Positions 1 to 11,696 are shown, counted from the stretch's first letter. The stretch is DNA of 64,000 nucleotides from Apiotrichum sp. Y4204 (GCA_025531455.1 JAMYHL010000055.1:186001-250000); one strand, 5' to 3'. Program-made: numbers and translations. Notes: a model not told the origin generated them from the sequence alone.

Positions 1-427
1 TGACTTGATGTCTGACTTGTTAGGACAGATGCCCGAGGAGGCGTAGTATAGTAGCAGTAGCCCAGAGTGCCAGGAGCGTCGAGACGGGCAAAGATAACCA
101 TCCCCGGGGGCCCAATTCGACCACATTCAACACATGTCCATCGGCGTTGGCCGTCGGCCATGGGCCATCCATCCACTCCCAGTCGCCCCGTACGTCATCC
201 TTTGCTCCGTGCTCCCTGCACATCACCCGGCGGGCTCGCCGGGCATCGTTCCCCGTGCGGGGCCCGGTGGGATGGATGGGATGGCGGCGACGCGGCAGCG
301 CCGCGCAGCGCCGTATTGCGCAGCGACTAGCACAAAATCAGAATCACTCCCTACTTATGTATAGACACAATCGCCACAACACACTTGACACTTGCCAGAC
401 CCTCATCTTCCCACCACTACACGACCC
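1..427. other. Intergenic / P450 upstream region
   Basis: No convincing gene. Several overlapping reading frames are open here on both strands but have no recognisable domain and overlap the P450 in other frames. The stretch is GC-rich with runs of C just before the P450 start, as is usual for 5' leaders in this window. Confidence 0.5.
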
Positions 428-2257
428 ATGTCCGCGATGTCCGCGCTCGCCGCGTCCCTCGCGTCCCTCCCCGTCGTGGGCGGCGTCCTGGCGGCATACC
501 CCACCGCCGGCGCCATCCTCCTCGCCCTCACCACAGCCCTCACCGTCTTCATCCTCTACCGCTACCCCTACAAGGAGGCGACGCTGCCGTACCGCAACCT
601 GCGTGGTCCGGCGCCATCCTCGTTCTTCTGGGGCTCGCTCAAGGACATTATCGCCGCGCCCCCAAACGCCCTCCATGAAGAGTGGACGAAAGAGTACGGC
701 TCGACCGTGCGCTACCGCCTCCTGATGGGCGACCGGCGAATCACGTCTGTCGACCCCGCGTTCCTCGGCTATGTCCTCCAGCACGCCGACGACTTTATCA
801 AGCCTGCCCACGCGAACCGCGCGCTGGCCAATATGCTCGGCGACGGCCTGCTCACCGCCGAAGGATCCGTGCATCGCCGCCAGCGCCGCGTGATGAATCC
901 CGCGTTTGGACCCGCGGCCATCCGCGGAATGGAGGATATCTTCTGGGACAAGACGTACGAGCTGCAGGAGAAACTGCTGAGCTTCTTTGACGAGGATAAC
1001 ACGGAGGCGACCTCGCCGACGCCCCCAAAGCCCGAGGACGTCGTGAAGGGCGCGGTCAAGGTCGATGTGCAAAAGTATCTCGCGCAGGCGACGCTCGATG
1101 TCATTGGGAAAGCCGGGTTCGACTACGAGTGCGGCGCGCTAAGCCAGGAAAACCACGAGCTCGCCGAGGCGTTCCGCGAAATGTTCTCTGTCGGGCAGCA
1201 GATTACGCCCATGGCCGTGCTCGAGGCGTTTATCCCCTTTTTCCGCATTTTCCCAAGCAAGCGCCGGCAGGCGATCATGGAGAGCCGCCGGCGGTGCGAT
1301 GCCGTCGCGCTCGAGCTGATTGCCGAGAAGAAGCGTCTTATCAATGCCCAGTTTGACGGCGAGCTCGAAAAGGGCGATGAGGTCGGCAAAGACCTGCTTT
1401 CCCTCCTTATGCGCGCGAACATGGCGCCCGACCTCCGCCCAGACCAGAAACTCACAGATGCCGAGGTCATGGCCCAGATTACGACGTTTATCCTCGCGGG
1501 CAACGAGACGTCCTCCACCGCACTCACATGGCTGCTGTACCGCCTTGCGCTCAACCACGACGTGCAGGCCAAGCTCCGCGAAGAGTGTCTTGCGGTTGGC
1601 GACGCCCGCCCCAGCCTGTATGTCGTGCCGCCAGTTGCATATCCTAACCTTCAGGGCCACGATCGAGGCACTCCCATACCTCGACAAGGTAGTGCACGAG
1701 ATCCTCCGCCTCGACGGCCCCGTGCCGGGCACCATCCGCGAGTCGCGCGTGCCCGCCGTGATTCCGCTCAGCACGCCGATTGTCGGCCGCGACGGCTCCC
1801 TCATGGACCACGTCACGGTGCCTAAGGGCCAGGAGATCTTTATCCGTGAGTCAACCTCTTCTCTGCTTTTCCTAATGGCAGCGATCATGAATGTCAACCA
1901 GAGCACGGAGATCTGGGGCCCCGACGCCAAATCGTTCAACCCGGACCGCTTCGACGTCGGCGGCATCCCGACCAAATCCGTGCCGGGCGTGTACGGCAAC
2001 CTGCTGAGCTTCCTCGGCGGCGCGCGCAACTGCATCGGATACCGCTTCGCCCTCGCCGAGATCAAGGTCATGATGTTCGTCCTGATGCGCACGTTTTCGT
2101 TTGACGAGCTGCCGAGCAAGCCGGTCATTGAGCAAAAGTCGTCGTGAGTGTCGAGTACTAGGTGGTGGCTGACGGCAGTATTGTCATGCGCCCGCGTGTT
2201 GTTGGCGAGGAGGCGGCCGGACTGCAGATGCCGCTTCTTATCCGCCAGCTGGAGTAG
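428..2257 (+). CDS. Cytochrome P450 monooxygenase
   Basis: Membrane-anchored haem monooxygenase, substrate unknown. Four exons: 428-1617, 1655-1845, 1882-2143, 2179-2257, joined by introns of only 37, 36 and 35 nt (GTATGT or GTGAGT donors, CAG acceptors); the spliced protein has 573 aa, normal for the family. Visible features: a hydrophobic N-terminal anchor (about residues 20-42), the I-helix AGNETSS oxygen-activation motif, the K-helix ExxR (EILR), a PERF-like FNPDRF, and the haem loop FLGGARNCIG with the cysteine ligand near residue 511. The frame change after PSL is explained by intron 1, not by a frameshift. Without splicing intron 3 the protein would stop early and lack the conserved C-terminal RPRVV stretch. 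The start at 428 is the first ATG giving the anchor; 437 is an alternative. Converges with the phosphoesterase gene, about 210 bp apart. No CYP family assigned. Confidence 0.93.
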
Positions 2258-2468
2258 AGGAGATCTTGGAAGATTTCGTGGAGCGGTATATCTTGAGATA
2301 GTCAAGTCAGTATCGGGTTCTTGTTGTGTGTGCCATGCACTGTGTTATGGTTGTTACTGCCGACTGTTGCGAGCCAGTACCAAAGTTGTTCCTCGAAGAA
2401 TAGCATCACTCCTGATATAACCACCAGATTACTGTCCTCGTACGAGATTATCAAAACTCCCAGATCTC

Positions 2469-4328
2469 CTAAACGGTCACAAGAGCAGCGAGCGCCCCAG
2501 CAAGCAACAAGGCCCACGCGCAGCGCACGGCATCCGCGCCGGAGCCAGGTTTGCCCCCCGGCTTGTCCCCAGGCTTGCTAGGCTCAATCTTGCCTCCGAG
2601 GGGATTCGGCACGTCGCGGGTCTGGATGAGCGTGCCCTCGGTCGTGAGGTTCCAGAAGCGGTACGCCTTTACGCGGATGCGGTCCTGGTATATCTCGGCC
2701 TTGAGACCCGTCGGGGCGCGGTCGCCGAGCTTGCCTGCCTCGTAGTCCTTGGGCCCGATGCCAAAGTAGTTTAGCGTGGCGCCCGTGTTGAACGTCGTGA
2801 CTGTCGAGTTGCGGCCGGGGAGCGGGCGGTGGTTGACGTTCTGGTCGGCCGCGGCAATGTCGTAGTGCGTGTGCGAGGTGACAAACAGGGCGTGCGGGTT
2901 GGCAGCGAGGAGGTACCGCACGCGCAGCTCGTCGGCGCCAAACGACGTCTGGTCAAAGTCGTCCCACGTGCTCGAGACCGAGTACGGAAGCGGGTGGTGC
3001 GAGAAGAGGAGCACGGGGCGGCGCTGCTCGCGCCAGTGTGCGAGGCGCTCCGCGAGGAACATGTACTGCGTGTCGGAAATGTTGACAAAGGGCGGATATC
3101 CCGTCGTCTTGTTAAAGTCAAAGTACTCGGAGCCGAGCCAGAGAATCGGCGTGCCCGCTGCGGTCACCGACTCGCCCCACAGCCCGCGGCCGTGCTCGCC
3201 GTACCGCTTCTCCATGCCCGTCCAGTTCAGGTAGTGGTCAATGTGCGTCGCCGAGTTGTACTGCCAGAGGTACATTTCGTGGTTTCCCGCGGTGAAAATG
3301 ACATTGTTGTTGTAGTGCTCCCACGCGCCCGACTGGTTGAACGCCGTGGTGAAATTTGTGTATGTCGTGTTGTCGTCCCACTCGACAATGTCGCCGTTAA
3401 ACACGAGCGTCGACGCATTACCGAGCTTGGCCAGACCGGGCAGGAGGCTGTCGCGCATCCACGCGTTCTGCTCAAGACCCTGCACATCGCTGATAATATC
3501 GATAACCTCGAGCGGTGAGCCCTCTGGCTCCGCACTCAACGGGCGCACGACCTCGATATCGTCAATGAGCCAGTACGAGTTGTTCGAGCCGCCAGACAGT
3601 GTGAATGTGAATGTTGCCGAGGACGAGTTGTTCGGCGGGGAGAGGGGGATGCGGACAAGCGCGCCCTCGACAGGCTCGACAGCCACCTCGGTCGCGTTCC
3701 CGCCGTTCCCGCCGTACGAGATGGACACGGCGGCGCGCTGTCCCTCGGGGGCGCCAGTGTTGTTGTAGTGCGACGCAAAGCGCAGTTCCATCCCATTGTC
3801 GAGCGAAACAGGCGGCGACGTGAGCGTGTGCGTGCCCTCGCCAATCGCCGCCGCGATATTCCCACTCGCCCGCGTGAACCGCTGCTTGCCACCGGTACCG
3901 TGAGCCGCGAGGATGCTCTCCAGCGTCTCAAAGCTCCACCCAGTCGCGTTCCACCCCTGCGTCGCAGCCGTGGCATTCGAATTCGTATCCGTTCCTCCCC
4001 CGCCCGTGTTCTCGTCAAACATGGCGAGCCACACCGGGTCCTCGGCAAACGACGGCCCATGCGCATCCGGGAGAACAGTGACATTGACAGTGTACGCGTT
4101 TCCTCCGCCGAGGTCGATCTTGACTTGGCGCATGGTGGCATTTCCCGCGTCGCCAGCGGGGACAAGGACAGTGACCGTGTTGTTCCCCCACTGCGGCTCG
4201 ACGGCGGTATCCTTCCCGTCGACCTGGACGCTGAGGTTGTTGCCGGGCTGCACGCCGCGGAGGGTCACATTTGCGGTGCCGCCCGACCACGCGACGGGCT
4301 TGGAGCCCACAAGCGCAATGCTGGACAT
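2469..4328 (-). CDS. Calcineurin-like metallophosphoesterase, probably surface-exposed
   Basis: Uninterrupted 619-aa reading frame. The N-terminal half looks like beta-sandwich domains (an Ig/IPT-like segment, then a jelly-roll-like segment ending YWLIDDIEVV). The C-terminal half is a binuclear-metal phosphoesterase: ISDVQG, NGDIVEWDD, AGNHEMY, FSHHPLP and TSHTHYD follow the family order D-x-H-like / GDxx / GNHE / H / GHxH, although the first motif reads DVQ rather than the usual DxH. Many N-glycosylation sequons (NxT/S) and a hydrophobic tail after a KPG-rich linker suggest passage through the secretory route and perhaps a GPI anchor. No cleavable signal peptide is visible at the chosen start (4328); the frame stays open to 4643 but that part reads like leader sequence, so a missed 5' exon is possible. 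Likely acid-phosphatase or nucleotidase activity, substrate unknown. Confidence 0.82.
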   Translation of the reverse strand: MSSIALVGSKPVAWSGGTANVTLRGVQPGNNLSVQVDGKDTAVEPQWGNNTVTVLVPAGDAGNATMRQVKIDLGGGNAYTVNVTVLPDAHGPSFAEDPVWLAMFDENTGGGGTDTNSNATAATQGWNATGWSFETLESILAAHGTGGKQRFTRASGNIAAAIGEGTHTLTSPPVSLDNGMELRFASHYNNTGAPEGQRAAVSISYGGNGGNATEVAVEPVEGALVRIPLSPPNNSSSATFTFTLSGGSNNSYWLIDDIEVVRPLSAEPEGSPLEVIDIISDVQGLEQNAWMRDSLLPGLAKLGNASTLVFNGDIVEWDDNTTYTNFTTAFNQSGAWEHYNNNVIFTAGNHEMYLWQYNSATHIDHYLNWTGMEKRYGEHGRGLWGESVTAAGTPILWLGSEYFDFNKTTGYPPFVNISDTQYMFLAERLAHWREQRRPVLLFSHHPLPYSVSSTWDDFDQTSFGADELRVRYLLAANPHALFVTSHTHYDIAAADQNVNHRPLPGRNSTVTTFNTGATLNYFGIGPKDYEAGKLGDRAPTGLKAEIYQDRIRVKAYRFWNLTTEGTLIQTRDVPNPLGGKIEPSKPGDKPGGKPGSGADAVRCAWALLLAGALAALVTV

Positions 4329-5770
4329 GGTGGTGGGTGGATGAGTGGGCAACAATACAGGTAAAAAGAGGGGCAGAGGACGGTACTTGTACTTGTACTC
4401 CCCCGCTGATGGATGGACGCCGGTGGCGGCGGCATAGAGTCGGTTGATCGTGACCCATATGGGTGACTGACAAACGAGATCCATTTCATCGACTCTGCCC
4501 GGACCCGCGTTCTTGGCACAGCCGGTAAACTCTAACGTCGGCATCTTCCGATGGTCAGGTCGCATTCGACGCCACACACCAAACAGCCAGCCATGAATAC
4601 ATGCATCAAAGCACAGTAAGTACCTCTGTCCAACGGCGCACATGACATCCCCCTCGTTGCTCCTGGATCCTCAGCGCTGGACGCGGCCGCGCGCAGTCGG
4701 GGCAGGCTCGCGGCTCGGGCTCGCGGCCAGACGCGGTGAAGCGCGAGCGGCTGATGCTGGCATAGTGTTCCTGGGCCCGGAATTTGAACACCGCTCATCA
4801 GCCGGTCCAGCATTGCACACACGCACACGGTGCCGCGAACGCGGCGCATGAGACATTCCTTGCGCTCATCGCGGTCATCGCGGTCAACGTGCTCAACGCG
4901 CCCAACGACGGAGAGGCATTGAGCGGATCTGCCATCTGCCAGTCCACTGTGATGCCGCCGGCATGAACGTTCCATGGCGGCCCGCGCTCTGGAACGTGGG
5001 TAAAATGATCTGCCCTCTCGGCCTCTCACAAGTCTCCCTATTCGAGGCTCGTTTCCGCTTTAGCTTCTACTTTTGCTTTTGCTTTCTCCAGACCATCTCA
5101 CTACAAACACAGATAGCGTTTCCGAGACACTCGGCTCGGTTGGGGGCAGCGAGCCGGCCCACGCGCCATGCGGCGGGGCGTCCACATGGCCACATGCGTT
5201 CCTAGTGCTGGAGTGTGGTCGGACGCCGCGTGGGTCATGTCCGGGTCGGAGGCGGCGTGGACGCACGGTGCACGGTGCACGCGTGCACGCCGAATGCCGG
5301 ACGCGGCGCCGCGAGCACGCGAGCACAGGGAACGGTGAACTGCGTCCGACGCTTGGCAGTCGATGTGTTGCATCCGTGTGTTGTCGCAAGCGAGATCCCA
5401 GCTGTGCGCACGGCGGTGCAGGGTTTCAGAATGTCGCATCTCGGTGGGATCTCACAGCGCGGATGGGTAACAGCGATACACTCCTGACATTGACCATTCT
5501 CTGGGGTCGGAAGACAATTGACCTACCGTTGTACCACAGATCTCATCTATACTCTTGATACCTGTGTCCCCTCCCAAGTGTGCGCACTTTCTTCTCACTG
5601 TGAAATGGTGTTCACACGGAACTGGATGCCTGCCACATACCGAGTCTTTGTCTGCTCCATCAAGATACAATACATAACCCATAACCCTTCAAAACTCCCC
5701 CCCCCTCATCTATCTGCCAAGTTAGACCCCACAGTCCAACAGACCAACTTCACTCTCAAGCCCACTTACC
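4329..5770. other. Intergenic region, 1.4 kb
   Basis: Divergent region between the phosphoesterase (leftwards) and the secreted basic protein (rightwards), so it should hold both promoters. No reading frame with a recognisable domain. The last 80 bases before 5771 are rich in C and CT, a typical leader. Nothing else seen. Confidence 0.5.
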
Positions 5771-7368
5771 ATGAGACATCGCGTCTCACTGCTACTGGCA
5801 GTGCTACTCACCACACTCATCCACGCCATCTTCGCGGCCCCGTTACTTACGAATCACGATCTGACAGGATACAGCCATGACCTCATAGACCGGGCCCCCG
5901 GCGACCTCTCCTCACCGCACCTCCGGCGCGGCGGCGCGATGAGTACGATGACCGGCGGGAGAAACTTTCCGCCGACAAACACCCTCTTCATCCAGCTGAC
6001 CCTCAACGCCCCGCCAAGGTGAGTACCGCCCCAACCCAAGCTACTCAGGCTACTCAAGCTCCTCAAGCTCCTCAAGCTTCTCAAGCTGACAGCAGGGAGG
6101 GCGGCGAGCGGACGTATCACTGGGCGTACGTCGCGTACGTGGGCGGCGGGACGAGTTCGACGTCGCACATTTTCCACGCGGTCAACCCGAAGAATACGGG
6201 TTCGGGCGGGAACGGGCGGCAGATGGGGCGGTGGGTGCTGGAAAGCAGGGCGTGGCGCTTTGAGCAGACACCGTCGCTTATCGGCCTTGTGCATGTCGGA
6301 AGCTTTGCGAGCCTCGCAACCGTGAGGAACGTGCTCGAAAACGTGAACGTGCCGGAGAATACCAATCCCCCGAGCCCTGGCGGCGGGCGATACAGCTGCA
6401 GGACGTACATGTGCGCCGCGTGGAACGCGTTGACCACCCAAGGCGCGCTCACAAACGCCCCGAACATGCAGTACCCCGCAATCGAGGCGTTTGCGAGACA
6501 GTTCGGCGGATGGGCGCTCAACAATATGGACGGGGTGCGCGTCACGACCAAGAGCGCGATTACGCAAAAAGTGACTCTGTACGGGAAGGATCCGAAGAAT
6601 CCGATCCAGAAGGTCAAGAAACTGTGTGGCCGCGGAAGGGTTGGGCGGAAGGGCACCAAGGGGAGGGGCAAGGCGGGGGAGCCGACCGAGTGCACTCTTG
6701 ACAACGGCAAGAGTGGTACGAGGGGGAAGGTTAGGAAGGAGCCCAAGGGGGCGAAGGGAGTGAAGGCGCGGCCTGCTCGTAAGGGCAGGAAAGGCGGGGC
6801 CACTATTGGCAACGCAAAGCCAGGCCGGAAGGGGCGGAAGGCGCCTGTCGCCAAGGGCGGGAAACGTACAAAAGGCGGCGCGACCACCGGCAACACGAAG
6901 CCAGCCCGGAGGCCTATCAGCAAGGGCCGGAAAGGCAGGAAAGGCGGCGCGACTACTACTCCGAGTACGAAACCCGGCCGGAAGGGGCGGAAGGGGCGGA
7001 AGGGGCGGAAGGGGCGGAAGGCTGCGAATGGCGCCGTGGCGGGTGGTGGGAAGGTTGGAAAGGTTGGGAAGAGTGGGAAGAGTGGGAAGAGTGGGAAGGT
7101 TGGGAAGAGCGGAAAGAGCCTCAAAGGTGGGAAAGGTGTAAAGGGACGGAAAGGCGTGAAGGGCGGCAACAACGGCAGCCGTATTGGCCCTGGCCGCACC
7201 GGCGGTGGAAGGAATGGGAAGAACGGACGGAACCGAGGTCAGCGTGTGGCGAAGCCGAAGCCGAAGCTCCAGAAGGGCCGGAAGGGGCGGAAGAATGTTA
7301 AGGCCAAGAGCAAGAGCGGCGCGAGGAGCACGGCGAGGGGCAAGGCGAGGGGGAGGCGGCGTGCGTAA
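5771..7368 (+). CDS. Secreted protein: H-H-C papain-like domain plus lysine/glycine-rich tail
   Basis: Two exons, 5771-6018 and 6096-7368, with a 77-nt GTGAGT...CAG intron; 506 aa. Residues 1-22 form a signal peptide (MRHRVSLLLAVLLTTLIHA). Residues about 85-210 hold YHWAYVAY, then SHIFHAV, then YSCRTYMCAAW; this H...H...C order is like circularly permuted NlpC/P60-papain domains found in fungal secreted proteins, but that assignment is by pattern only. The remaining 280 residues or so are extremely basic: KGGAT-containing blocks, runs of GRK triplets (GRKGRKGRKG) and runs of GKS/GKV triplets, so glycine recurs every third residue as in collagen but without proline. The DNA under these runs is itself a 9-nt tandem repeat, so length may vary by slippage. 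Role unknown; a polycation that binds wall polymers, DNA or competitor membranes is only a guess. Confidence 0.8.
6970..7110 (+). repeat. 9-bp tandem repeats coding Gly-Arg-Lys and Gly-Lys-Ser/Val triplets
   Basis: Inside the secreted basic protein. A first block repeats AAGGGGCGG-like 9-mers (about 6972-7020), a second repeats GGGAAGAGT-like 9-mers (about 7060-7110). Both keep the reading frame. Confidence 0.8.
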
Positions 7369-7862
7369 AGTCGCTTGGTCGACGACGGACAGTCATGCAG
7401 TGGTCGGGCGCTTCACTTGCGGGCGAGTGATGCCGGCAGCCTCATAGACAGCTACGATAAATGACCGGGTTGCTGCGGTCTACACTTTGTTTGCGTACTG
7501 TATCATTGTTTGAATGTACCGCTATACTACGCCGGGACGCTGTTCCATATGACAAGCTCTGTTAAATATTGCTCTTGGCTGTGCTTGGAAACTTATGCAC
7601 ACCCAGTCAAACATCCAGGACAACGCGACCCCTCGGAAACTCTGGCTCTTCAGGCGGCTCTAAGAGGCGCCAGGGGGCGAGGAGAGGCGCAACGAACGCC
7701 TGGCGTACATGGTCAGACGAGCTCGCTCGGGCGTACGGATTGCGGATCTAAGAATGGCGCATGCTGGATGCTACTGTAGAGTCCGTGGACATCACACACC
7801 TTCAAACTTGACTTCAGTGCTCCTTTCACAACACTCTCGTACAGTAATACATATAATACAGT
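7369..7862. other. Convergent intergenic region
   Basis: Lies between the 3' ends of the secreted basic protein and the kinase. Moderately AT-rich; short frames only. No gene or structured element recognised. Confidence 0.5.
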
Positions 7863-10461
7863 CTAGATGAGGTGGCTCGCGCTCCGCGCCGCCGAAGGCG
7901 TCATGCCCACCATGCCCGTGTTCATCGCCGAGCTCATGGGACCCGTACTCGGCGGCGGGGGTGGGGGCGGGGGGTGGTCGTCGTCCCCGCCGCCGTGGAG
8001 GAGGTCACCAAGGCCGCGCTCCACGACCTCGAGCCAGCGGCGCAGGTCGTCGACCGTGTTCTCCAGCTCGCCGAGCGCGGCGCTTGCGCCGTCCACCCGC
8101 GCCAGGTCCAGGGTGCGTAGTGGGAGAGGCACGCCGGGAACAGGCGGCGGGATGCCAGGCGTCGGGGGCGCGAGAACGGCAGGGAGGGATATGGTGGATG
8201 CGTTCGGGGCGCCGTCGGGGGGTAGTGCGAGTGGAGAGGGGAGCGCGACGAATGGTTTTGGCGCGGTGAGCGTCGATGGCGAGGGAGGGAGCAGGTCGCT
8301 GTCGCCTGGAACTGCTGGGGAGAGCTTGAGTAAGTCGCGCAGGCCCATACCAGTGCTGTCGTCGACGCGGGAGCCTGATCGCGAGCGCATCATTCCCACA
8401 CCCATCATGCCTCCGGGTGGCCGGCCAAGGGAGCCAGGAACGGCGAGTGCCTTTGTCGGCGAGGCAGGGCCACGGACCGGCGGCGCGGCGGCCCCCTCAC
8501 TTTGAGCTAACAACGCGGCGTGCTGCGTGTGGCTTGCACCGCGTCCCTCCATGACTGCCACGGAAGCCTGGCGCATCATCATCGGCGTCCGCGCAAACGG
8601 CGGCATCGGCGGGTCGAGTTCACGTTCGGCAGGTGACGGTGTCGCTGCCTGCGCGCGGGCAAAGTGTGATGTCCCCGGCGGTGGTGGCGGCGGGCGCGCA
8701 GAAGTCATCATCGGGAACTGGAACCCGCGCAGCCCGCCCGCCTCTGCGCCGGCCGGACGACGCGCAGTGGGTGTTCCTCCGCGCGGCACCTCAATCGCCG
8801 AGCGCTGCGTCGGCGCGCCGCTCAGGCCGGAACGCATCGTTGGTGTCCCGCTGGGTGGCCCTATCGGCGTGGCCGAGACTGTGTCTATGCGGGGAACCGC
8901 GCGGAGATTGTCCTCTCCTGGAACAGGCAAATCCGGCATTGACGGGTTGGAGGGGTTGGTAACGATGAATAGGTGGTTCGGTTTCCGCGACTGCCGCACG
9001 GTGGTGCCACCGCCAGTGAACGACGTCTCCTCTTCGTCGTCATCGTTCGGGAGCTCAATCATCGCCGACATGGGTGACTGCGTGATGGTTTGCTCGCCCG
9101 ATGGGATTGGGGAGGGAACCGGCATCGGCATTTGAACGCTGGGGGACTGGAAGGCCGCCTGGAAGGGGTCGCTATCAAGCGAGTCGTCGTGGAACAGACG
9201 CCGCAGGCTTTCTGGTGGTGGCTGCAGCTTGGCTGTCGGCTGGTCCTCAGGAGTGTCGGTCAACATGCTTAACCTTGATCGCACAGTGAAGCTCCAGTCG
9301 TCCCCGCCCTCTCCACTCGCCGACCCATCCTCGTCGTCAATCTGCGCGCCGACGCCAGGCGCCAGACTCATCCGTTGCCCGCCCTGCTCTTTCCACGCCT
9401 GGAAGCGCGCAATCAGCTCGTTCAATGCTGTCAACGGCGTCTTGGCCTGCGCCTTGACCCATTTCATCTTGGCGAGCTCGTCCGCCGACAGCCGATCACT
9501 CGGCTCCTCGTTCAGACACGCCACAACAAAATCGCGCATGTCCTTGCTCCAAGTCCCGCCTTCGAGCCGCGGGGCGCGCAGCTTCTTGTCCGCGAGTATC
9601 TTAACAGCGTGAGCCGCCGGCTGCCCGCTCATCGGCGGCTCGCCGTGCGCCATCTCGAGGAGCGTGATTCCCAAGGACCAGATGTCGGCTTTGACATCAT
9701 AAAGCTTGCCCTGCGTGACGACTTCCGGTGCCATCCAGTACGGCGTGCCGACAAAGGTGGAACGCTTCGCCGTGTTGGATGCCAACAGCGCGGCGACACC
9801 AAAGTCGCATAACAGGATGCGCGGGGGCTGCGCCGTGAGGAGAATGTTTGCCGCTGCCGTTAGAGATACCCGTACTCTTCCTATCTCCCACCTTTTATGT
9901 CGCGATGGATGATCCCATTCTTGTGGAGAAATGTTAATGCAACAAGCACCTCGCGGATAATAAGCGCAATGTGAAGCTCTTTGAGGGGCTGTGCGCGAGA
10001 CTAATCATCAGCACAGGCACTGTCGGTGCGCGCAGAATCCGGACCCACCAGTGTGCGAATGCTGCCGCCCTCGGCGTACTCCATGATGATCCACACTTTT
10101 GGGCCCTCCATCATGCTCCCGTAGTACTTGACGACATTCGGCATGGACCCGATACCGCCCGACGAGTGAAAGCTGTCCATGAGCTGCTGGAGGAGCGACA
10201 CCTCCTTCTGGATGTCCGCGACATCGTCGTCCTCCGTGTCGAGGTTGATAATCTTGAGCGCGACGACATGCCCCGTCGCGACATGGCGGCCCTGGTACAC
10301 GGCACCATACGCGCCCTTCCCGACCATCTCCACTTTCTGCCCGTCAGATACCGTCGCTGCGCCACACGCACCTCGTACAGCTGGTCCGGCACGTCGTCCT
10401 TGGCCTGCCGCGCAATGGCCGAGAGGTACGCTGCCTCGGTGCTGTTTAATGCGGGCACCAT
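7863..10461 (-). CDS. KIC1: STE20/GCK-III family Ser/Thr protein kinase (Kic1/Nak1-like)
   Basis: Four exons: 10461-10372, 10336-10049, 10000-9892, 9853-7863; introns 35, 48 and 38 nt; 825 aa. The kinase domain is N-terminal (about residues 28-290): glycine loop GKGAYG, K58 in VALK, catalytic HRD with D160, DFG with D179, activation segment TFVGTPYWMAPEV. The sequence after the loop (LDTEDDDVADIQKE) and MEYAEGGSIRTL resemble fission yeast Nak1 and Kic1, which act in the RAM/MOR network controlling polarity and cell separation through an NDR kinase. The roughly 500-residue tail is disordered, rich in P, S and G with polyproline, and ends with a short predicted helix (ELENTVDDLRRWLEVVERGL). Without splicing, the N-lobe, C-helix and catalytic loop fall in separate frames. 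Kinase subfamily is sure; the exact orthology to Kic1 rather than Sid1 or Ppk11 is inferred. Confidence 0.9.
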
Positions 10462-11696
10462 AGTGAATGTTACAAATGCAAAAGTATCGGTCTCTCAGTA
10501 ATGATCAGATGGTCGCGCTCGCTGAGCGCTGGCCGTGCGTCGCGTGCAGACAGAGGGGAGAAGTGTCGTATGGGTCGTAGCGTGTCGTCAACAAGCACTC
10601 GAGGCGTGTCCCAATTGGAGCCGTGCGTCCAGCGCGTCGTCCGGGTGTGCGAGCGGGAGATGGTAGCAGGCAAACAGAAAAAAGAAACGATATAATGAGG
10701 ATAAGAGAATGTGAGAAACCAGACAAGCTGTTGATGATCTTCTTGATGTCCTTGTCGCCGTCTCGTCGCTCGTCACGGCCATCTCCATTGCATGCGTCGT
10801 TGACCATCCATCACAATGGGCGTCGCAGATTTACGTAAATAACACCTTGCGAGTCACGTGATATGTGGCTCATGGATACCCCTGGATATACGGATATCCT
10901 CAGCTCCGCGTGCTCTGTAGGCTGGATCACGCGCTATCACGCGTCGAGATGGCCGAGATGAAAAGTGGGACCGGACGGCGTGACCCCAGAGAGACTGGGG
11001 TACTGGGGGGGAGTGGGGAGTGATGAGAACAATAGGGGTTCTGCGGTGACAAGCCCCCCCTGCCTGGGCTGCCCTGGGAGCTCTTTCTACTTCTCTGAAC
11101 GCCGCACCATGCACATGCCAGAAAGACAATAGAGTACTACTATTGCGCTATTGTGCAATCTAACGATGCCATGCAGATGCAGTTTATGGTCTCATCGTTC
11201 CCATGGCTGATCCAGGATATCCAGGATCCATGAGCTGAGACTGCCGGGGTGGTCCGACGGCGACGCTGCTCTGATCTGGTCCGACGCGTCTGTCGGCGCG
11301 TGATCCCAAGCGTGATCCAGAACGTATACATCCCACTGCGATCCATTGACTCCATTGTTTGCTGCCTGTGGTTCTGGCGTGGAGCGCAGCGGGGAATATG
11401 TATAAGAAGGACCACTCTCTCCGGCAAAGAATCCCAGCTCTCTACCAGCTCCACCGTTATCGCTATCTGTCCGGGAAATCCAACCCATACAACCCACAAC
11501 CCACCGAACACCCCGCACCGTATCCCGCATCCCGTGCGCTCGTGACCTTTTGCGCTTGTGCCCACCGCCACTGCTCGTCTACCTCGTCTACCAAAGCACC
11601 CACGACCAACTCAACCACACGCACAGCATATAAAGCATATAAACACCCACACACGCCCCCGTGACCACCCCCATCTCCCCAGCACATAACAACACC
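10462..11696. other. Intergenic region, 1.2 kb
   Basis: Divergent promoter region for the kinase (leftwards) and the small serine-rich protein (rightwards). A TATA-like TATAAAGCATATAAA lies at about 11628-11642 close to the latter. No coding segment recognised. Confidence 0.5.
11628..11642 (+). promoter_or_regulatory. TATA-like element of the small serine-rich gene
   Basis: Two overlapping TATAAA-like motifs about 55-70 bp before the ATG at 11697, followed by a C/A-rich leader. Position is plausible for a core promoter with a short 5' UTR. Confidence 0.45.

Noticed and set aside
1618..1654. Apparent frameshift in the P450 gene near codon 397
   Set aside because: Explained by a 37-nt intron with GTATGT donor and CCTAAC/TTCAG acceptor; removing it restores the K-helix sequence.
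6117..7199. 360-codon antisense frame rich in PFRPF repeats
   Set aside because: It is the complement of the GRK/GKS repeats of the secreted basic protein, not an independent gene.
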